Assembly (NCBI GenBank): GCA_947642745.1
Contig: CANRTU010000042.1
Coordinates: forward strand, 1 to 40,264
Source of the DNA: an uncultured Eubacterium sp.
GTDB taxonomy: Bacteria > Bacillota > Clostridia > Lachnospirales > Lachnospiraceae
DNA length: 40,264 bases
Direction: 5' to 3'
Of this stretch, positions 1-7,733 are shown one piece after another (the stretch's first letter is position 1; each line of letters begins with the position of its first letter). Made by a program: the position numbers and the translations under genes. Below the pieces are notes generated by a model. That model had not been told where the DNA came from. It made no database searches and saw only the letters and a program-made list of their open reading frames with translations.

Positions 1-5
1 AAAAT

Positions 6-479
6 TTAAAAATCTCTTCTAAAAAGTTCTTGACATATTACCAAATTGCTTTCCAGTTTTTTTAAAGCTCTCTTTAACTCCCGGTATAAAGCGAATCTGG
101 AAACATCATATATTTTTGCCAGATCAGCAACCGGAACTTCATTGACATAACGCAGCAGCACCAGTTCTGTTTCCCGATCTGTCAGTGTCGATAATGCCTG
201 CTTTAAATCCATCGCATCCACAAGCAGATCCGCCGGATCTGCCGCTGCCTGTTCCTGTAACAGTCCCTCCGCTTTCTTTTTGCGAAATTCGTCAATACAA
301 AGATTTCCCGCAACTGTATACAGATAAGCCAGCGGCCGGCCGGAAATTTTTCCTCCGGTATGTTCAAAATATCTTAGAAATGCTTCCTGTGTAATATCTT
401 CTGCCAGCTGAACATGTCCGGTTCTGTGATAACAGTAGCGGTAAATACGGTCATACTGCTCTTCTAAATCCATTGACAT
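6..479 (-). CDS. RNA polymerase sigma factor, ECF-like sigma-70 family
   Basis: The 157-residue product has the two-domain layout of small sigma-70 (ECF) factors. Region 2 lies at about residues 8-70, with the helix containing LAEDITQEAF. Region 4 lies at about 95-145, beginning LTDRETELVLLRY and ending in a helix-turn-helix (VADLAKIYDVSRFALYRELK). ECF factors direct RNA polymerase to a small regulon and are usually held by a membrane anti-sigma factor. The start is supported by AAAGGAGG about 9 bases upstream of the ATG. The gene reads toward the left edge, so any anti-sigma partner encoded downstream would lie outside the window. It is divergent from tyrS. The regulon and signal cannot be read from the sequence. 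Confidence 0.85.
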   Translation of the reverse strand: MSMDLEEQYDRIYRYCYHRTGHVQLAEDITQEAFLRYFEHTGGKISGRPLAYLYTVAGNLCIDEFRKKKAEGLLQEQAAADPADLLVDAMDLKQALSTLTDRETELVLLRYVNEVPVADLAKIYDVSRFALYRELKRALKKLESNLVICQELFRRDF

Positions 480-595
480 CCGGGATTTCCTCCTTTCACT
501 ATGTATAACGGACCAGCTATAAGAAATGTGCGCAGTTTTTTACTTTTTCTCCGCTATTTTTTTCAAACACGATCTGGTACTTTTTTAATTAATAC

Positions 596-624
596 TTGAC
601 AATATCATAAATTGTCCCTATAAT
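596..624 (+). promoter_or_regulatory. Consensus sigma-A promoter of tyrS
   Basis: A perfect -35 box TTGACA (596-601) and a perfect -10 box TATAAT (619-624) are separated by 17 bases. Transcription should start near 631, which places the entire T-box leader in the transcript ahead of tyrS. Confidence 0.9.
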
Positions 625-630
625 GCAAGA

Positions 631-923
631 AAAGCAGATACCCAGATGCTATGAAGGGAACAAGTAGTAATAAGCAGACCAGACAGAAAGTAACCGGACG
701 ATGAGAGGTGCATGGAAATCTTATTATGAATACATCCCGGAGCTTTGCACCAAATCAGATCAGTTTGTTTTTCTGTTCTGTAGTAGGCTGCAACGGTCTG
801 ACACCCGTTATCCCTGTCAGAGTATGAATCAGATACTTGCAAAGGCAGCCGGCGCAGCCAGCTGTAAATTAAGGTGGTACCACGGGAATATACCTCGTCC
901 TTTTTCAGGGATGAGGTTTTTTT
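631..923 (+). promoter_or_regulatory. T-box riboswitch leader, tyrosine specific
   Basis: This leader senses uncharged tRNA-Tyr and permits read-through into tyrS. The T-box core AAGGTGGTACCACG is at 871-884; its TGGT would pair with the tRNA acceptor end. Stem I can be traced by hand. GGGA (656-659) pairs with TCCC (735-738), and GTAATAAG (667-674) pairs with CTTATTAT (720-727). Between these helices AGTA (663-666) faces GAA plus the codon TAC (731-733), the expected specifier loop. TAC is a tyrosine codon and matches the downstream gene. The competing terminator is listed separately. The fold was done by eye, not with a covariance model. Confidence 0.95.
893..923 (+). terminator. Terminator arm of the tyrS T-box
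   Basis: CCTCGTCC (893-900) pairs with GGATGAGG (909-916) and is followed by seven T residues. The left arm directly follows the antiterminator sequence, so the two structures compete as expected for a T-box that acts on transcription. Confidence 0.9.
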
Positions 924-973
924 ATTTATTATAATTCAAATTTATTTAAATCTAACAGAAAGGACACCAGACA

Positions 974-2200
974 ATGACATTATATGAAGAATTAGTTGCC
1001 AGAGGCCTGATAGCCCAGGTAACCGATGAAGAAGAAATTAAATCACTGATAAACAATGGAAAAGCCGTTTTTTATATTGGTTTTGATCCGACTGCCGACA
1101 GCCTGCATGTAGGACATTTTATGGCTCTGTGTCTGATGAAAAGACTGCAGATGGCAGGAAATAAGCCTATTGCGCTTATCGGAGGCGGGACAGCCATGAT
1201 TGGCGATCCAAGCGGACGCACAGACATGCGCCAGATGATGACCACAGAAACGATCCGCCACAACTGCGAATGTTTCAAAAAACAAATGAGCAATTTTATT
1301 GATTTTTCAGACGGCAAAGCGCTGATGGTAAATAACGCAGACTGGCTCCTGGATTTAAATTATGTAGATGTACTGAGGGAAGCAGGTCCTCACTTTTCTG
1401 TTAACCGTATGCTTACCGCAGAGTGTTATAAACAGCGTATGGAAAAAGGACTCAGCTTCTTAGAGTTCAACTATATGATCATGCAAAGCTACGATTTTTA
1501 TACCCTGTTTCAACAATACGGATGTAATATGCAGTTTGGCGGTGATGATCAGTGGAGTAATATGCTGGGCGGTACAGAATTAATCCGTCGCAAACTTGGA
1601 AAAGACGCTTATGCCATGACGATTAACCTGCTCTTAAATTCAGAAGGCAAAAAAATGGGTAAAACACAGTCCGGTGCGGTATGGCTGGACCCAGCCAAAA
1701 CCTCTCCGTTCGATTTCTACCAGTACTGGAGAAACGTCGCAGACGCAGATGTATTAAAATGCCTGCGGATGCTTACTTTCCTTCCACTGGAGCAGATAGA
1801 TGAAATGGATCATTGGGAAGGCAGCCAGCTGAATACCGCCAAAGAAATTCTGGCTTACGAACTGACCATGCTGGTCCATAATAAAGAAGAAGCGGAAAAA
1901 GCCAGAGACAGCGCCCGTGCGCTATTTTCCGGCGGCGGCGATACCGCACATATGCCATTTACAGAAATAACGAATGAAGATCTGAAAGACGGTTCTATTG
2001 ATCTGATTTCTCTTCTTGTTAAATCAGAACTTGTTAAAAGCCGTTCAGAAGGCCGCCGGACGATTGAACAGGGTGGCGTAACAGTAAATGGTGATAAAAT
2101 AAATGATATCAATGCTTCTTTTACAGAGACAGACTTGTCTGCCGGAGAATTTGTGATCCGGAAGGGAAAGAAAAAATATATGAAAATCTGTTTTAAATAA
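974..2200 (+). CDS. tyrS: Tyrosyl-tRNA synthetase
   Basis: This cytoplasmic class I aminoacyl-tRNA synthetase activates tyrosine with ATP and charges tRNA-Tyr. The 408-residue length is normal for the bacterial TyrS family. The HIGH signature appears as HVGH at residues 45-48. The KMSKS-type loop is KMGKT at 227-231. The tyrosine-pocket stretch including QFGGDDQW lies near 187-194. The C-terminal 70 or so residues form an S4-type RNA-binding domain (SRSEGRRTIEQGGVTVNG). The start has AAAGGA ten bases upstream. It stands alone behind the T-box and ends in a strong terminator. Confidence 0.97.
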   Translation: MTLYEELVARGLIAQVTDEEEIKSLINNGKAVFYIGFDPTADSLHVGHFMALCLMKRLQMAGNKPIALIGGGTAMIGDPSGRTDMRQMMTTETIRHNCECFKKQMSNFIDFSDGKALMVNNADWLLDLNYVDVLREAGPHFSVNRMLTAECYKQRMEKGLSFLEFNYMIMQSYDFYTLFQQYGCNMQFGGDDQWSNMLGGTELIRRKLGKDAYAMTINLLLNSEGKKMGKTQSGAVWLDPAKTSPFDFYQYWRNVADADVLKCLRMLTFLPLEQIDEMDHWEGSQLNTAKEILAYELTMLVHNKEEAEKARDSARALFSGGGDTAHMPFTEITNEDLKDGSIDLISLLVKSELVKSRSEGRRTIEQGGVTVNGDKINDINASFTETDLSAGEFVIRKGKKKYMKICFK

Positions 2201-2276
2201 CAGACCCGGACAGAGCATTCATCTGTTTCTTCATGAACATACTGCAATCTATAATCAGGATCTGATATCCAGAATC

Positions 2277-2330
2277 AGAATAACAACACTGTATCAGAAA
2301 TTCCAGAACAGTGTTGTTATTCTTATTTTA
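2277..2330 (+). terminator. Rho-independent terminator after tyrS
   Basis: A perfect 16-bp inverted repeat pairs 2277-2292 (AGAATAACAACACTGT) with 2308-2323, with a 15-base loop and a T-rich tail to 2330. Confidence 0.85.
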
Positions 2331-2432
2331 AATATAACATTAAATTTTATGAGTTTATACTAGATTACAAATTATACCTGAAAAAAGTATACGAGAAATG
2401 CAGATAATGTCACTTTATGTAAAATAATAAAA

Positions 2433-2504
2433 AGGCGCAGACCGGATTTGAACCGGTGAATCAGGGTGTTGCAGACCCATGCCTTACCACTTGGCTACTG
2501 CGCC
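2433..2504 (-). tRNA. tRNA-Cys (GCA)
   Basis: Read on the minus strand, the acceptor stem GGCGCAG pairs with CTGCGCC. The anticodon loop is CTGCAAC, giving anticodon GCA. The T arm ACCGG-TTCAAAT-CCGGT is intact. The discriminator base is U, as is typical of tRNA-Cys. CCA is not encoded, and a T-rich run follows. The gene has its own consensus promoter. Confidence 0.95.
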
Positions 2505-2515
2505 ATTGCTGGTTT

Positions 2516-2544
2516 ATTATATCAGACATTATCTTTTACGTCAA
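2516..2544 (-). promoter_or_regulatory. Sigma-A promoter of the tRNA-Cys gene
   Basis: On the minus strand the -35 box is TTGACG (2539-2544) and the -10 box is a perfect TATAAT (2516-2521), 17 bases apart. The -10 box ends about 11 bases before the mature tRNA 5' end. Confidence 0.85.
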
Positions 2545-2603
2545 GAAAAATCTGAAGATATGTATACCCCTTGCGGGACGCTTTCACCACTAAATATAGC
2601 TGT

Positions 2604-2837
2604 TTAATATTCTTTCGCTATGTCAGTCAGGCCATAAGCCTTCATAAATCCTTCCAGATCCCTGCTGTCCCGTATAAACATGATTTCCTCAAACTTTCCG
2701 GTAGCGATATCTTTAAATCCTGCTACCTGTTCTCCATTACAAATACTACACTTTAAAACAGCTTTCTGTTTTTGACTATCGTATGGAAATTTTTTTGAAA
2801 TCTCTTCCGGTCTGCTTTTTTTCTTTTGAAATAACAT
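2604..2837 (-). CDS. Small conserved-looking hypothetical protein with a CxxC motif
   Basis: The 77-residue protein starts with a basic segment (MLFQKKKSR), has one CxxC pair (CSIC), then a compact stretch GEQVAGFKDIATGKFEEIM followed by an acidic and hydrophobic tail. It has no signal peptide or membrane segment. AGGAGG sits eight bases ahead of the ATG, so translation is credible. It begins 49 bases after the sortase stop on the same strand and could be transcribed with it. I recall similar short proteins in Lachnospiraceae genomes but do not know a demonstrated function; two cysteines alone are not enough to claim metal binding. Confidence 0.7.
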   Translation of the reverse strand: MLFQKKKSRPEEISKKFPYDSQKQKAVLKCSICNGEQVAGFKDIATGKFEEIMFIRDSRDLEGFMKAYGLTDIAKEY

Positions 2838-2886
2838 GATTTTTCCTCCTGCGGACAGCCGGTTAAAAACACTCCTGTGTTCCCGG

Positions 2887-4629
2887 TTAACGTTCTACCC
2901 TTTTTGCTACTATAACCAGCCGTCCGTTTTCCCTGGAATATTCACAAGTGGACAGCATCAGAATCTGATCCCCATACTGTAGTTCTTTCCCAGAGTCAAA
3001 CAGCTGGTTCTTTTTTACAAATTGCTGGCATTCCTGAAATTCTTTTTTCGTATGATAATTAAAAAACCGGTAATACCGGAAGCCTTCTTCATCCTGATAC
3101 AGAATTCTCGTTTTCAATACGGCGACAATCCGGTAATATCCTTTTTCATAGATAGTGTCATAGCGGATATTCTGATGTTCCTTAAAAAAATCATAACAGG
3201 TAAACTGGTCCAGTGTTCCGAAAATCCGGCCATTGCTCATATTATGCCCATAAATAACCGTATTCTGATCCTGTGGATAACAACTGCTTGACGTATCTAC
3301 AAATAATGAACCTTCTTCTGATGGATTACCTGCATAATCCCGGTGCAGATAATAGTATTTTTCCCCTTTCTCCGCATCATCAGACTGCATCACTGGTACA
3401 TTGATATCTGTATCCGGTATATGCAGCCATCCAAACAAATCCGGATACTCTTTGTAAAAAGACCGGTATCCGGGCAGTATATCAGGCGTGTCCACAGATT
3501 GCCGGCCAGTGTCTGCCTCTCCGGATACAGCGCCTGTATTTTTATCCAGTTTTACAGTTTCTTCCTGACCGGATACTCCGCCGCTTTTATCTGTAGTCTG
3601 GATTTCCCGGCCAGACCTTTCGTCCTCCGCCGGATCCTGTATCTTTTCTTCATCCACAGAATCCTCTATAGCCCGGCTGGCGTCTTTTCCAGATACATCT
3701 GATTCTACAGCCATGTCCAGCGGATGGACTTTATGATTATCCGGATTCTGCTGTTCCGACTGATAATCATTGTCCTGGCGGCTCATATTATTTTTCTGGT
3801 CCGCTCCGGTTTTCTGTCCCATCGGGATCACCTGTACAGAAGAACACAGCTGCCGCAAGTAAGCAAAAGGCTCATATCCCTGCCGGAATCCGGTCCAGAT
3901 GCCTGCGCATAGAAACAAGAACGGAAGAGAAAGAAATATGCTTTTAACAGTCTTGCGGATTTTTCCAGAACGGGACCTGCCACGAAAGCCCGGGCGGGAT
4001 ACTGGTTCCGGTTCTGGTACGGGCTCTGGCGGTAACTGCGGCGGTTCTTCTTTTTTAATAAACTGCTCTTGTACCGTATTGATAAAGCTTTCGCCCAGCC
4101 AGCTGGAAAAATAGTTTTTTTCACCTCTGTCCAGAATTGAGAGCGCTTTTTTTACATCCGATTCTTTATTAAAATCACATACTGAACAGATCTGTTCTAT
4201 CATTTTGAGATCCTGTCGCAAAATTTTCTGTTCTTGTGTCAGATTTAATTCAAGTTTAACAGCCAGCTGATCTGTGAAGGCTTTCCCGAGATCCGTATAA
4301 AAATAAAAAGAAGGCTCGTCCATAATCTCCTGATACTGCTCTTTCCAGAAAATTTCATCCCTTTCCAGACCGTCCTGAATCAGTTTTTGCAGCATATGCA
4401 CATCTTTTTGCAGTTTAGACCAGTCATAATCCGCCTCACCAGTCATAATTCCATGCATCAGCTCCAGAAAAGCAGTTCCAATCGTACCCGCAAATACCAG
4501 ATCCCGCCGGATGGACAGTTTCCTGTAATATTTGTCAAGCTGCTTATCATTCATGCGCCAGCATTCCGCTATCATATGTTCTATATTCTGTAAATCAATC
4601 CATTCAATATTCCATTTTATAACCGCCAT
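2887..4629 (-). CDS. Class B sortase with a large N-terminal intracellular region
   Basis: The C-terminal domain (about residues 385-580) is a class B sortase, a membrane transpeptidase that joins sorting-signal proteins to the cell wall or assembles pili. The catalytic His is in GHN (H462), the Cys in STCEY (C562) and the Arg at R570. The protein has 580 residues, against roughly 220-260 for ordinary SrtB. Residues 1-195 are a helical, acidic, apparently cytoplasmic region without signal peptide; 196-228 is a PEPVPEPEPV-type proline stretch running into a basic patch; 229-248 is the single membrane segment; 255-385 is a low-complexity polar extracellular linker. No substrate with a sorting signal is encoded nearby. 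The start has GGAG about seven bases upstream and a consensus promoter 50 bases upstream. Confidence 0.9.
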   Translation of the reverse strand: MAVIKWNIEWIDLQNIEHMIAECWRMNDKQLDKYYRKLSIRRDLVFAGTIGTAFLELMHGIMTGEADYDWSKLQKDVHMLQKLIQDGLERDEIFWKEQYQEIMDEPSFYFYTDLGKAFTDQLAVKLELNLTQEQKILRQDLKMIEQICSVCDFNKESDVKKALSILDRGEKNYFSSWLGESFINTVQEQFIKKEEPPQLPPEPVPEPEPVSRPGFRGRSRSGKIRKTVKSIFLSLPFLFLCAGIWTGFRQGYEPFAYLRQLCSSVQVIPMGQKTGADQKNNMSRQDNDYQSEQQNPDNHKVHPLDMAVESDVSGKDASRAIEDSVDEEKIQDPAEDERSGREIQTTDKSGGVSGQEETVKLDKNTGAVSGEADTGRQSVDTPDILPGYRSFYKEYPDLFGWLHIPDTDINVPVMQSDDAEKGEKYYYLHRDYAGNPSEEGSLFVDTSSSCYPQDQNTVIYGHNMSNGRIFGTLDQFTCYDFFKEHQNIRYDTIYEKGYYRIVAVLKTRILYQDEEGFRYYRFFNYHTKKEFQECQQFVKKNQLFDSGKELQYGDQILMLSTCEYSRENGRLVIVAKRVER

Positions 4630-4677
4630 TTATTTCTCCGGATTTCAACTGAAATTTACTGCCTGTCCTTAAATTCT

Positions 4678-4706
4678 ATTGTATTTGCTTACTCATAAAT
4701 TGTCAA
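4678..4706 (-). promoter_or_regulatory. Sigma-A promoter of the sortase gene
   Basis: On the minus strand a perfect -35 TTGACA (4701-4706) and a -10 TACAAT (4678-4683) are 17 bases apart, giving a short leader before the ATG at 4629. Confidence 0.8.
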
Positions 4707-4760
4707 TATCCGCTGACAAACGCATAATAAATATAATGATTCTACGCCTGCGGCAGTCGG

Positions 4761-4803
4761 AAAAAGCAGGAGACCAGCCAGCCAGAGCAGCAGACCGGTC
4801 TCC
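4761..4803 (-). terminator. Terminator of the panBCD operon
   Basis: On the minus strand GGAGACC (from 4803) pairs with GGTCTCC (ending 4769), followed by a short TGCTTTTT tail. It lies about 40 bases after the panD stop. Confidence 0.75.
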
Positions 4804-4841
4804 CTTTCCAGAGCAACCTCATGGTTTTATTTAAGTCTTAT

Positions 4842-5243
4842 TTATGAATTAATATAATCTTCAGATAACTTTCCATGTCTTTCGTAACTGGTAATCCGGG
4901 ACGTCTGGTTTTTGTCATTGACAAAAACTACTTTTGGCTTATGTTCTTTTGCTTCTTCCGGTGTCATCTGCGCATAACACATAATAATAATATGATCGCC
5001 AACGGCCACCTGTCTTGCGGCGGCGCCATTTAAACAGATCATGCCAGAACCTGCTTCCCCCGCAATTGTATAGGTTTCAAACCGGTTTCCATTTTCTACG
5101 TCCACAATCTGGACCATTTCATACTCCAGCATACCAGCTGCTTCCATCAGCTGTGTATCAATGGTAATACTGCCGACATAATTAAGTTCAGCCTGGGTGA
5201 CGACAGCTCTGTGAATTTTTCCTTTTAACATAGTCAGATTCAT
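4842..5243 (-). CDS. panD: Aspartate 1-decarboxylase precursor
   Basis: PanD decarboxylates L-aspartate to beta-alanine, which PanC joins to pantoate to make pantothenate. It is a pyruvoyl enzyme: the precursor cleaves itself at a Gly-Ser bond. That bond is visible as YVGSITID, with Gly24-Ser25 in the usual place. The following NGAAAR segment is also typical of the family. At 133 residues it is close to the usual 115-140. GGGAGA precedes the ATG. It is the last gene of panB-panC-panD, 50 bases after panC, with a terminator just downstream. Confidence 0.96.
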   Translation of the reverse strand: MNLTMLKGKIHRAVVTQAELNYVGSITIDTQLMEAAGMLEYEMVQIVDVENGNRFETYTIAGEAGSGMICLNGAAARQVAVGDHIIIMCYAQMTPEEAKEHKPKVVFVNDKNQTSRITSYERHGKLSEDYINS

Positions 5244-5293
5244 ATTTTCTCCCTGATAATAAAAAGTAATTATATTTCCCGGAATATATAATC

Positions 5294-6160
5294 TTATTTA
5301 ATTTTTTCCAGCGACGGAATATCTATTATAAAATTGTCAATTAATCTTGTCCTGCCAATATATACAGCAATGGCAGCCAGTACCCCGTGGTTCAGCGTAC
5401 CAACCGGACTGATCGTATCGGAATCAACGATTTCCACATAATCTGCTTTTGCCAGTGGTTCTTTTTCTATTTCCCGCAAAATGGCCTGTCTGACCGTATC
5501 CGCATTCCGTTCCCCGGATAATATGAGCTCTTTTCCAGCTGCCAGACTGCGGCTTAAAACAAGTGCGGCCTGCCGCTCTTCTTTATTCAGATAAGTGTTT
5601 CTGGAACTTTTGGCAAGCCCGTCCGGTTCACGGACAACAGGACACCCGATAATTTCTATATCCAGATTTAAATCTATTACCATACGTTTGATTACAGCCA
5701 GCTGCTGCGCATCTTTCTGGCCAAAATAAGCACGGTCAGGCGTTACTGTATGAAACAGCTTTAACACAACAGTCTGTACGCCACGAAAATGTCCCGGCCT
5801 GCTCTTTCCACATAAACCGTTTGTGAGGCCGTCCATATCCACATAGGAACAAAAACCCGGGGCATACATCTCTTCCGGCTGCGGATGAAAAATCAGATCT
5901 ACCCCCGCATTCCCGCACATCTTCGCATCCTTGTCCAGATCCCTTGGATAACTGGCCAGATCCTCGGATGGCCCGAACTGCATGGGATTGACGAAGATAC
6001 TTACAACTACCCGGTCGTTATTTTTTCGTGCTGCCTCTATGAGACTTAAATGCCCTTCATGCAGGTAACCCATGGTAGGTACAAATCCAATACTGACACC
6101 TTCTTTTTTCCACTGCCTGACAGTCTGTCTGACCTGCGATATTTTTTCATATATTTCCAT
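5294..6160 (-). CDS. panC: Pantothenate synthetase (pantoate--beta-alanine ligase)
   Basis: PanC condenses pantoate with beta-alanine using ATP, through a pantoyl-adenylate, in the cytoplasm. The 288 residues show the nucleotidyltransferase start [14 protein letters not shown] (residues 28-41), containing the HIGH-like element, then [17 protein letters not shown] and the KMSKS-like SSRNTYL near 185-191. The length is normal for the family. AAGGAG precedes the start. It sits between panB (26 bases upstream) and panD (50 bases downstream) in one transcription unit, so the cell can make both halves of pantothenate and join them. Confidence 0.97.
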   Translation of the reverse strand: MEIYEKISQVRQTVRQWKKEGVSIGFVPTMGYLHEGHLSLIEAARKNNDRVVVSIFVNPMQFGPSEDLASYPRDLDKDAKMCGNAGVDLIFHPQPEEMYAPGFCSYVDMDGLTNGLCGKSRPGHFRGVQTVVLKLFHTVTPDRAYFGQKDAQQLAVIKRMVIDLNLDIEIIGCPVVREPDGLAKSSRNTYLNKEERQAALVLSRSLAAGKELILSGERNADTVRQAILREIEKEPLAKADYVEIVDSDTISPVGTLNHGVLAAIAVYIGRTRLIDNFIIDIPSLEKIK

Positions 6161-6186
6161 TTAATTATTTCTCCTTCTGAAACCAA

Positions 6187-7014
6187 TTAATATAATCTGT
6201 CTATAATTGTTTCATCCATCTTAAACGTATGCTCCTGTGCCGGAAATGTCCCATCACAGACTGCCGTTTTGTATGCGGCAAATGCTTCTTTCATCTGTGC
6301 GCCTACCTGTGCAAACTGTCTGACGAATTTTGGCGCCATATCAGAATACATGGCCAGCATATCCTGGTATACCAGTACCTGTCCGTCACAGCCGGCGCCG
6401 GCGCCAATGCCGATTGTCGGAATACTGACAGATTGTGTGATCTTCTCTGCCAGCGCCTGTGGCACACATTCCAGAACAACGCTAAATGCGCCCGCCTCTT
6501 CCACGGCACGGGCTTCATCTAGCAGACGCTGCGCCGCAGCCTCTCCTTTACCCTGAACTTTAAATCCGCCAAATGCGTTCACGGACTGTGGCGTCAGGCC
6601 AATATGAGCGCAGACTGGGATAGATGCCTTTACAATCGCCTTAATGTGTTCGCATACTTCCAGGCCGCCTTCCAGTTTCACCGCCTGTGCCCGTCCTTCT
6701 TTTACCAGGCGTCCCGCATTCACCACCGCATCATATACAGAAGTCTGGTAAGACATAAAAGGCATATCTGTAATCAGCAGTGCGCTTTTCGCACCTCTGG
6801 CAACTGCTGCGCTATGGTGAATCATATCCTCCATTGTTACAGAAAGCGTATCTTCATATCCAAGCATAACCATTCCCAGCGAATCACCTACGAGAATAGC
6901 ATTGATACCAGCTTCATCCACGAGCTTTGCGGTAGAATAATCATAAGCAGTCAGCATAGTCAGTTTTTCGCCCTTCTGCTTTGCTTCCCTGAATGTAATA
7001 GCAGTATTTTTCAT
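6187..7014 (-). CDS. panB: 3-methyl-2-oxobutanoate hydroxymethyltransferase
   Basis: PanB transfers a hydroxymethyl group from 5,10-methylenetetrahydrofolate to alpha-ketoisovalerate, giving ketopantoate, the first committed pantothenate step. Family signatures include [28 protein letters not shown] (metal and substrate site), [16 protein letters not shown] and the VLECVP segment carrying the catalytic glutamate. The ATG at 7012-7014 is preferred over an in-frame TTG three codons earlier: AAGGAG sits ten bases before the ATG and abuts the TTG. This gives 275 residues. It is the first gene of panBCD. No panE-type reductase was seen nearby, so that step must be encoded elsewhere. Confidence 0.96.
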   Translation of the reverse strand: MKNTAITFREAKQKGEKLTMLTAYDYSTAKLVDEAGINAILVGDSLGMVMLGYEDTLSVTMEDMIHHSAAVARGAKSALLITDMPFMSYQTSVYDAVVNAGRLVKEGRAQAVKLEGGLEVCEHIKAIVKASIPVCAHIGLTPQSVNAFGGFKVQGKGEAAAQRLLDEARAVEEAGAFSVVLECVPQALAEKITQSVSIPTIGIGAGAGCDGQVLVYQDMLAMYSDMAPKFVRQFAQVGAQMKEAFAAYKTAVCDGTFPAQEHTFKMDETIIDRLY

Positions 7015-7083
7015 AACATTCAATCTCCTTAAAAAATTATTAAAGTCAGGTATAATTTTTTATACACCAATAAATTGAAAAAG

Positions 7084-7101
7084 TGTTACAGAACGGTAAC
7101 A
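7084..7101. promoter_or_regulatory. Inverted repeat upstream of panB, possible operator
   Basis: TGTTAC (7084-7089) and GTAACA (7096-7101) are exact inverted copies six bases apart, about 70 bases upstream of the panB ATG. The position fits a regulator site for the pan operon. No convincing -35/-10 pair was found to anchor it, and the regulator is unknown. A second short dyad, GGTATAA...TTATACACC, lies closer to the gene at about 7049-7069. Confidence 0.35.
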
Positions 7102-7632
7102 TTAGATTGAATAAGACATTGCCATGCAAAAAGGCACAGTAACCAATTAGACATCTAAAATCCTGCCTTTGTACCCGCATATCACAATTCATATGCTGGT
7201 CTGCCGCAACATGGACAGCCTGTCCGCAGAATTACCAGATCCCGGACATGAAAGACAATGGTATTTTCAGTTATTATCTGCTGCTCTGGCAGATAAAATG
7301 GCACACAGACAGCCATGATATAAAATAATGATTATGCCGCAGATTCCTTCGCTTTTTCCAGATATTATCCGGACGAACTGGTCAGACCTTTCTCCAAGTG
7401 TCTGCCATTGCTCTGTCAGTCTTCAGGCATATGAAAATGATACAGTTTCCTTTGAATACCGTTCACCGGACAATATACCACATTTGAACAGGAATTACAA
7501 TACGGAAGTTAATTTATCTGACCGGAAAGTTTACAGTGATAATCATATATCCGCCTTTTTTAGCGGTATAAAAAGACAACGGGCGCCAGACCGTCAGCTG
7601 TTGTAACACTGCCCGCAGGACACAGACCAGAA
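7102..7632. other. Long intergenic stretch with an attenuator-like hairpin
   Basis: No gene with a credible start was found here. A 92-codon open frame on the plus strand from 7328 has no ribosome binding site and no recognisable content. On the minus strand AAAGGCA (from 7170) pairs with TGCCTTT (ending 7130) and runs into TTTTTGC, which looks like an intrinsic terminator lying ahead of panB. It could end a short leader RNA. Nothing else stands out. Confidence 0.35.
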
Positions 7633-7694
7633 AATAAATAATAATGGCCCACTCCGCATTTACGGCTGACAGGAAAATATTTACAGAGTGAGCC
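7633..7694 (-). terminator. Likely terminator of the DEAD-box helicase gene
   Basis: On the minus strand GGCTCACTC (7694-7686) pairs along nine positions with GAGTGGGCC (7654-7646), with a loop of about 30 bases and an AT-rich, T-containing tail. The long loop lowers confidence. Confidence 0.55.
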
Positions 7695-7733
7695 TTTATG
7701 GTCTGGATTCAGATCCGGCATCCCGTATGAAAA

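Noticed and set aside
7328..7606. A 92-codon plus-strand open frame in the panB-helicase gap
   Set aside because: No ribosome binding site, no recognisable features.
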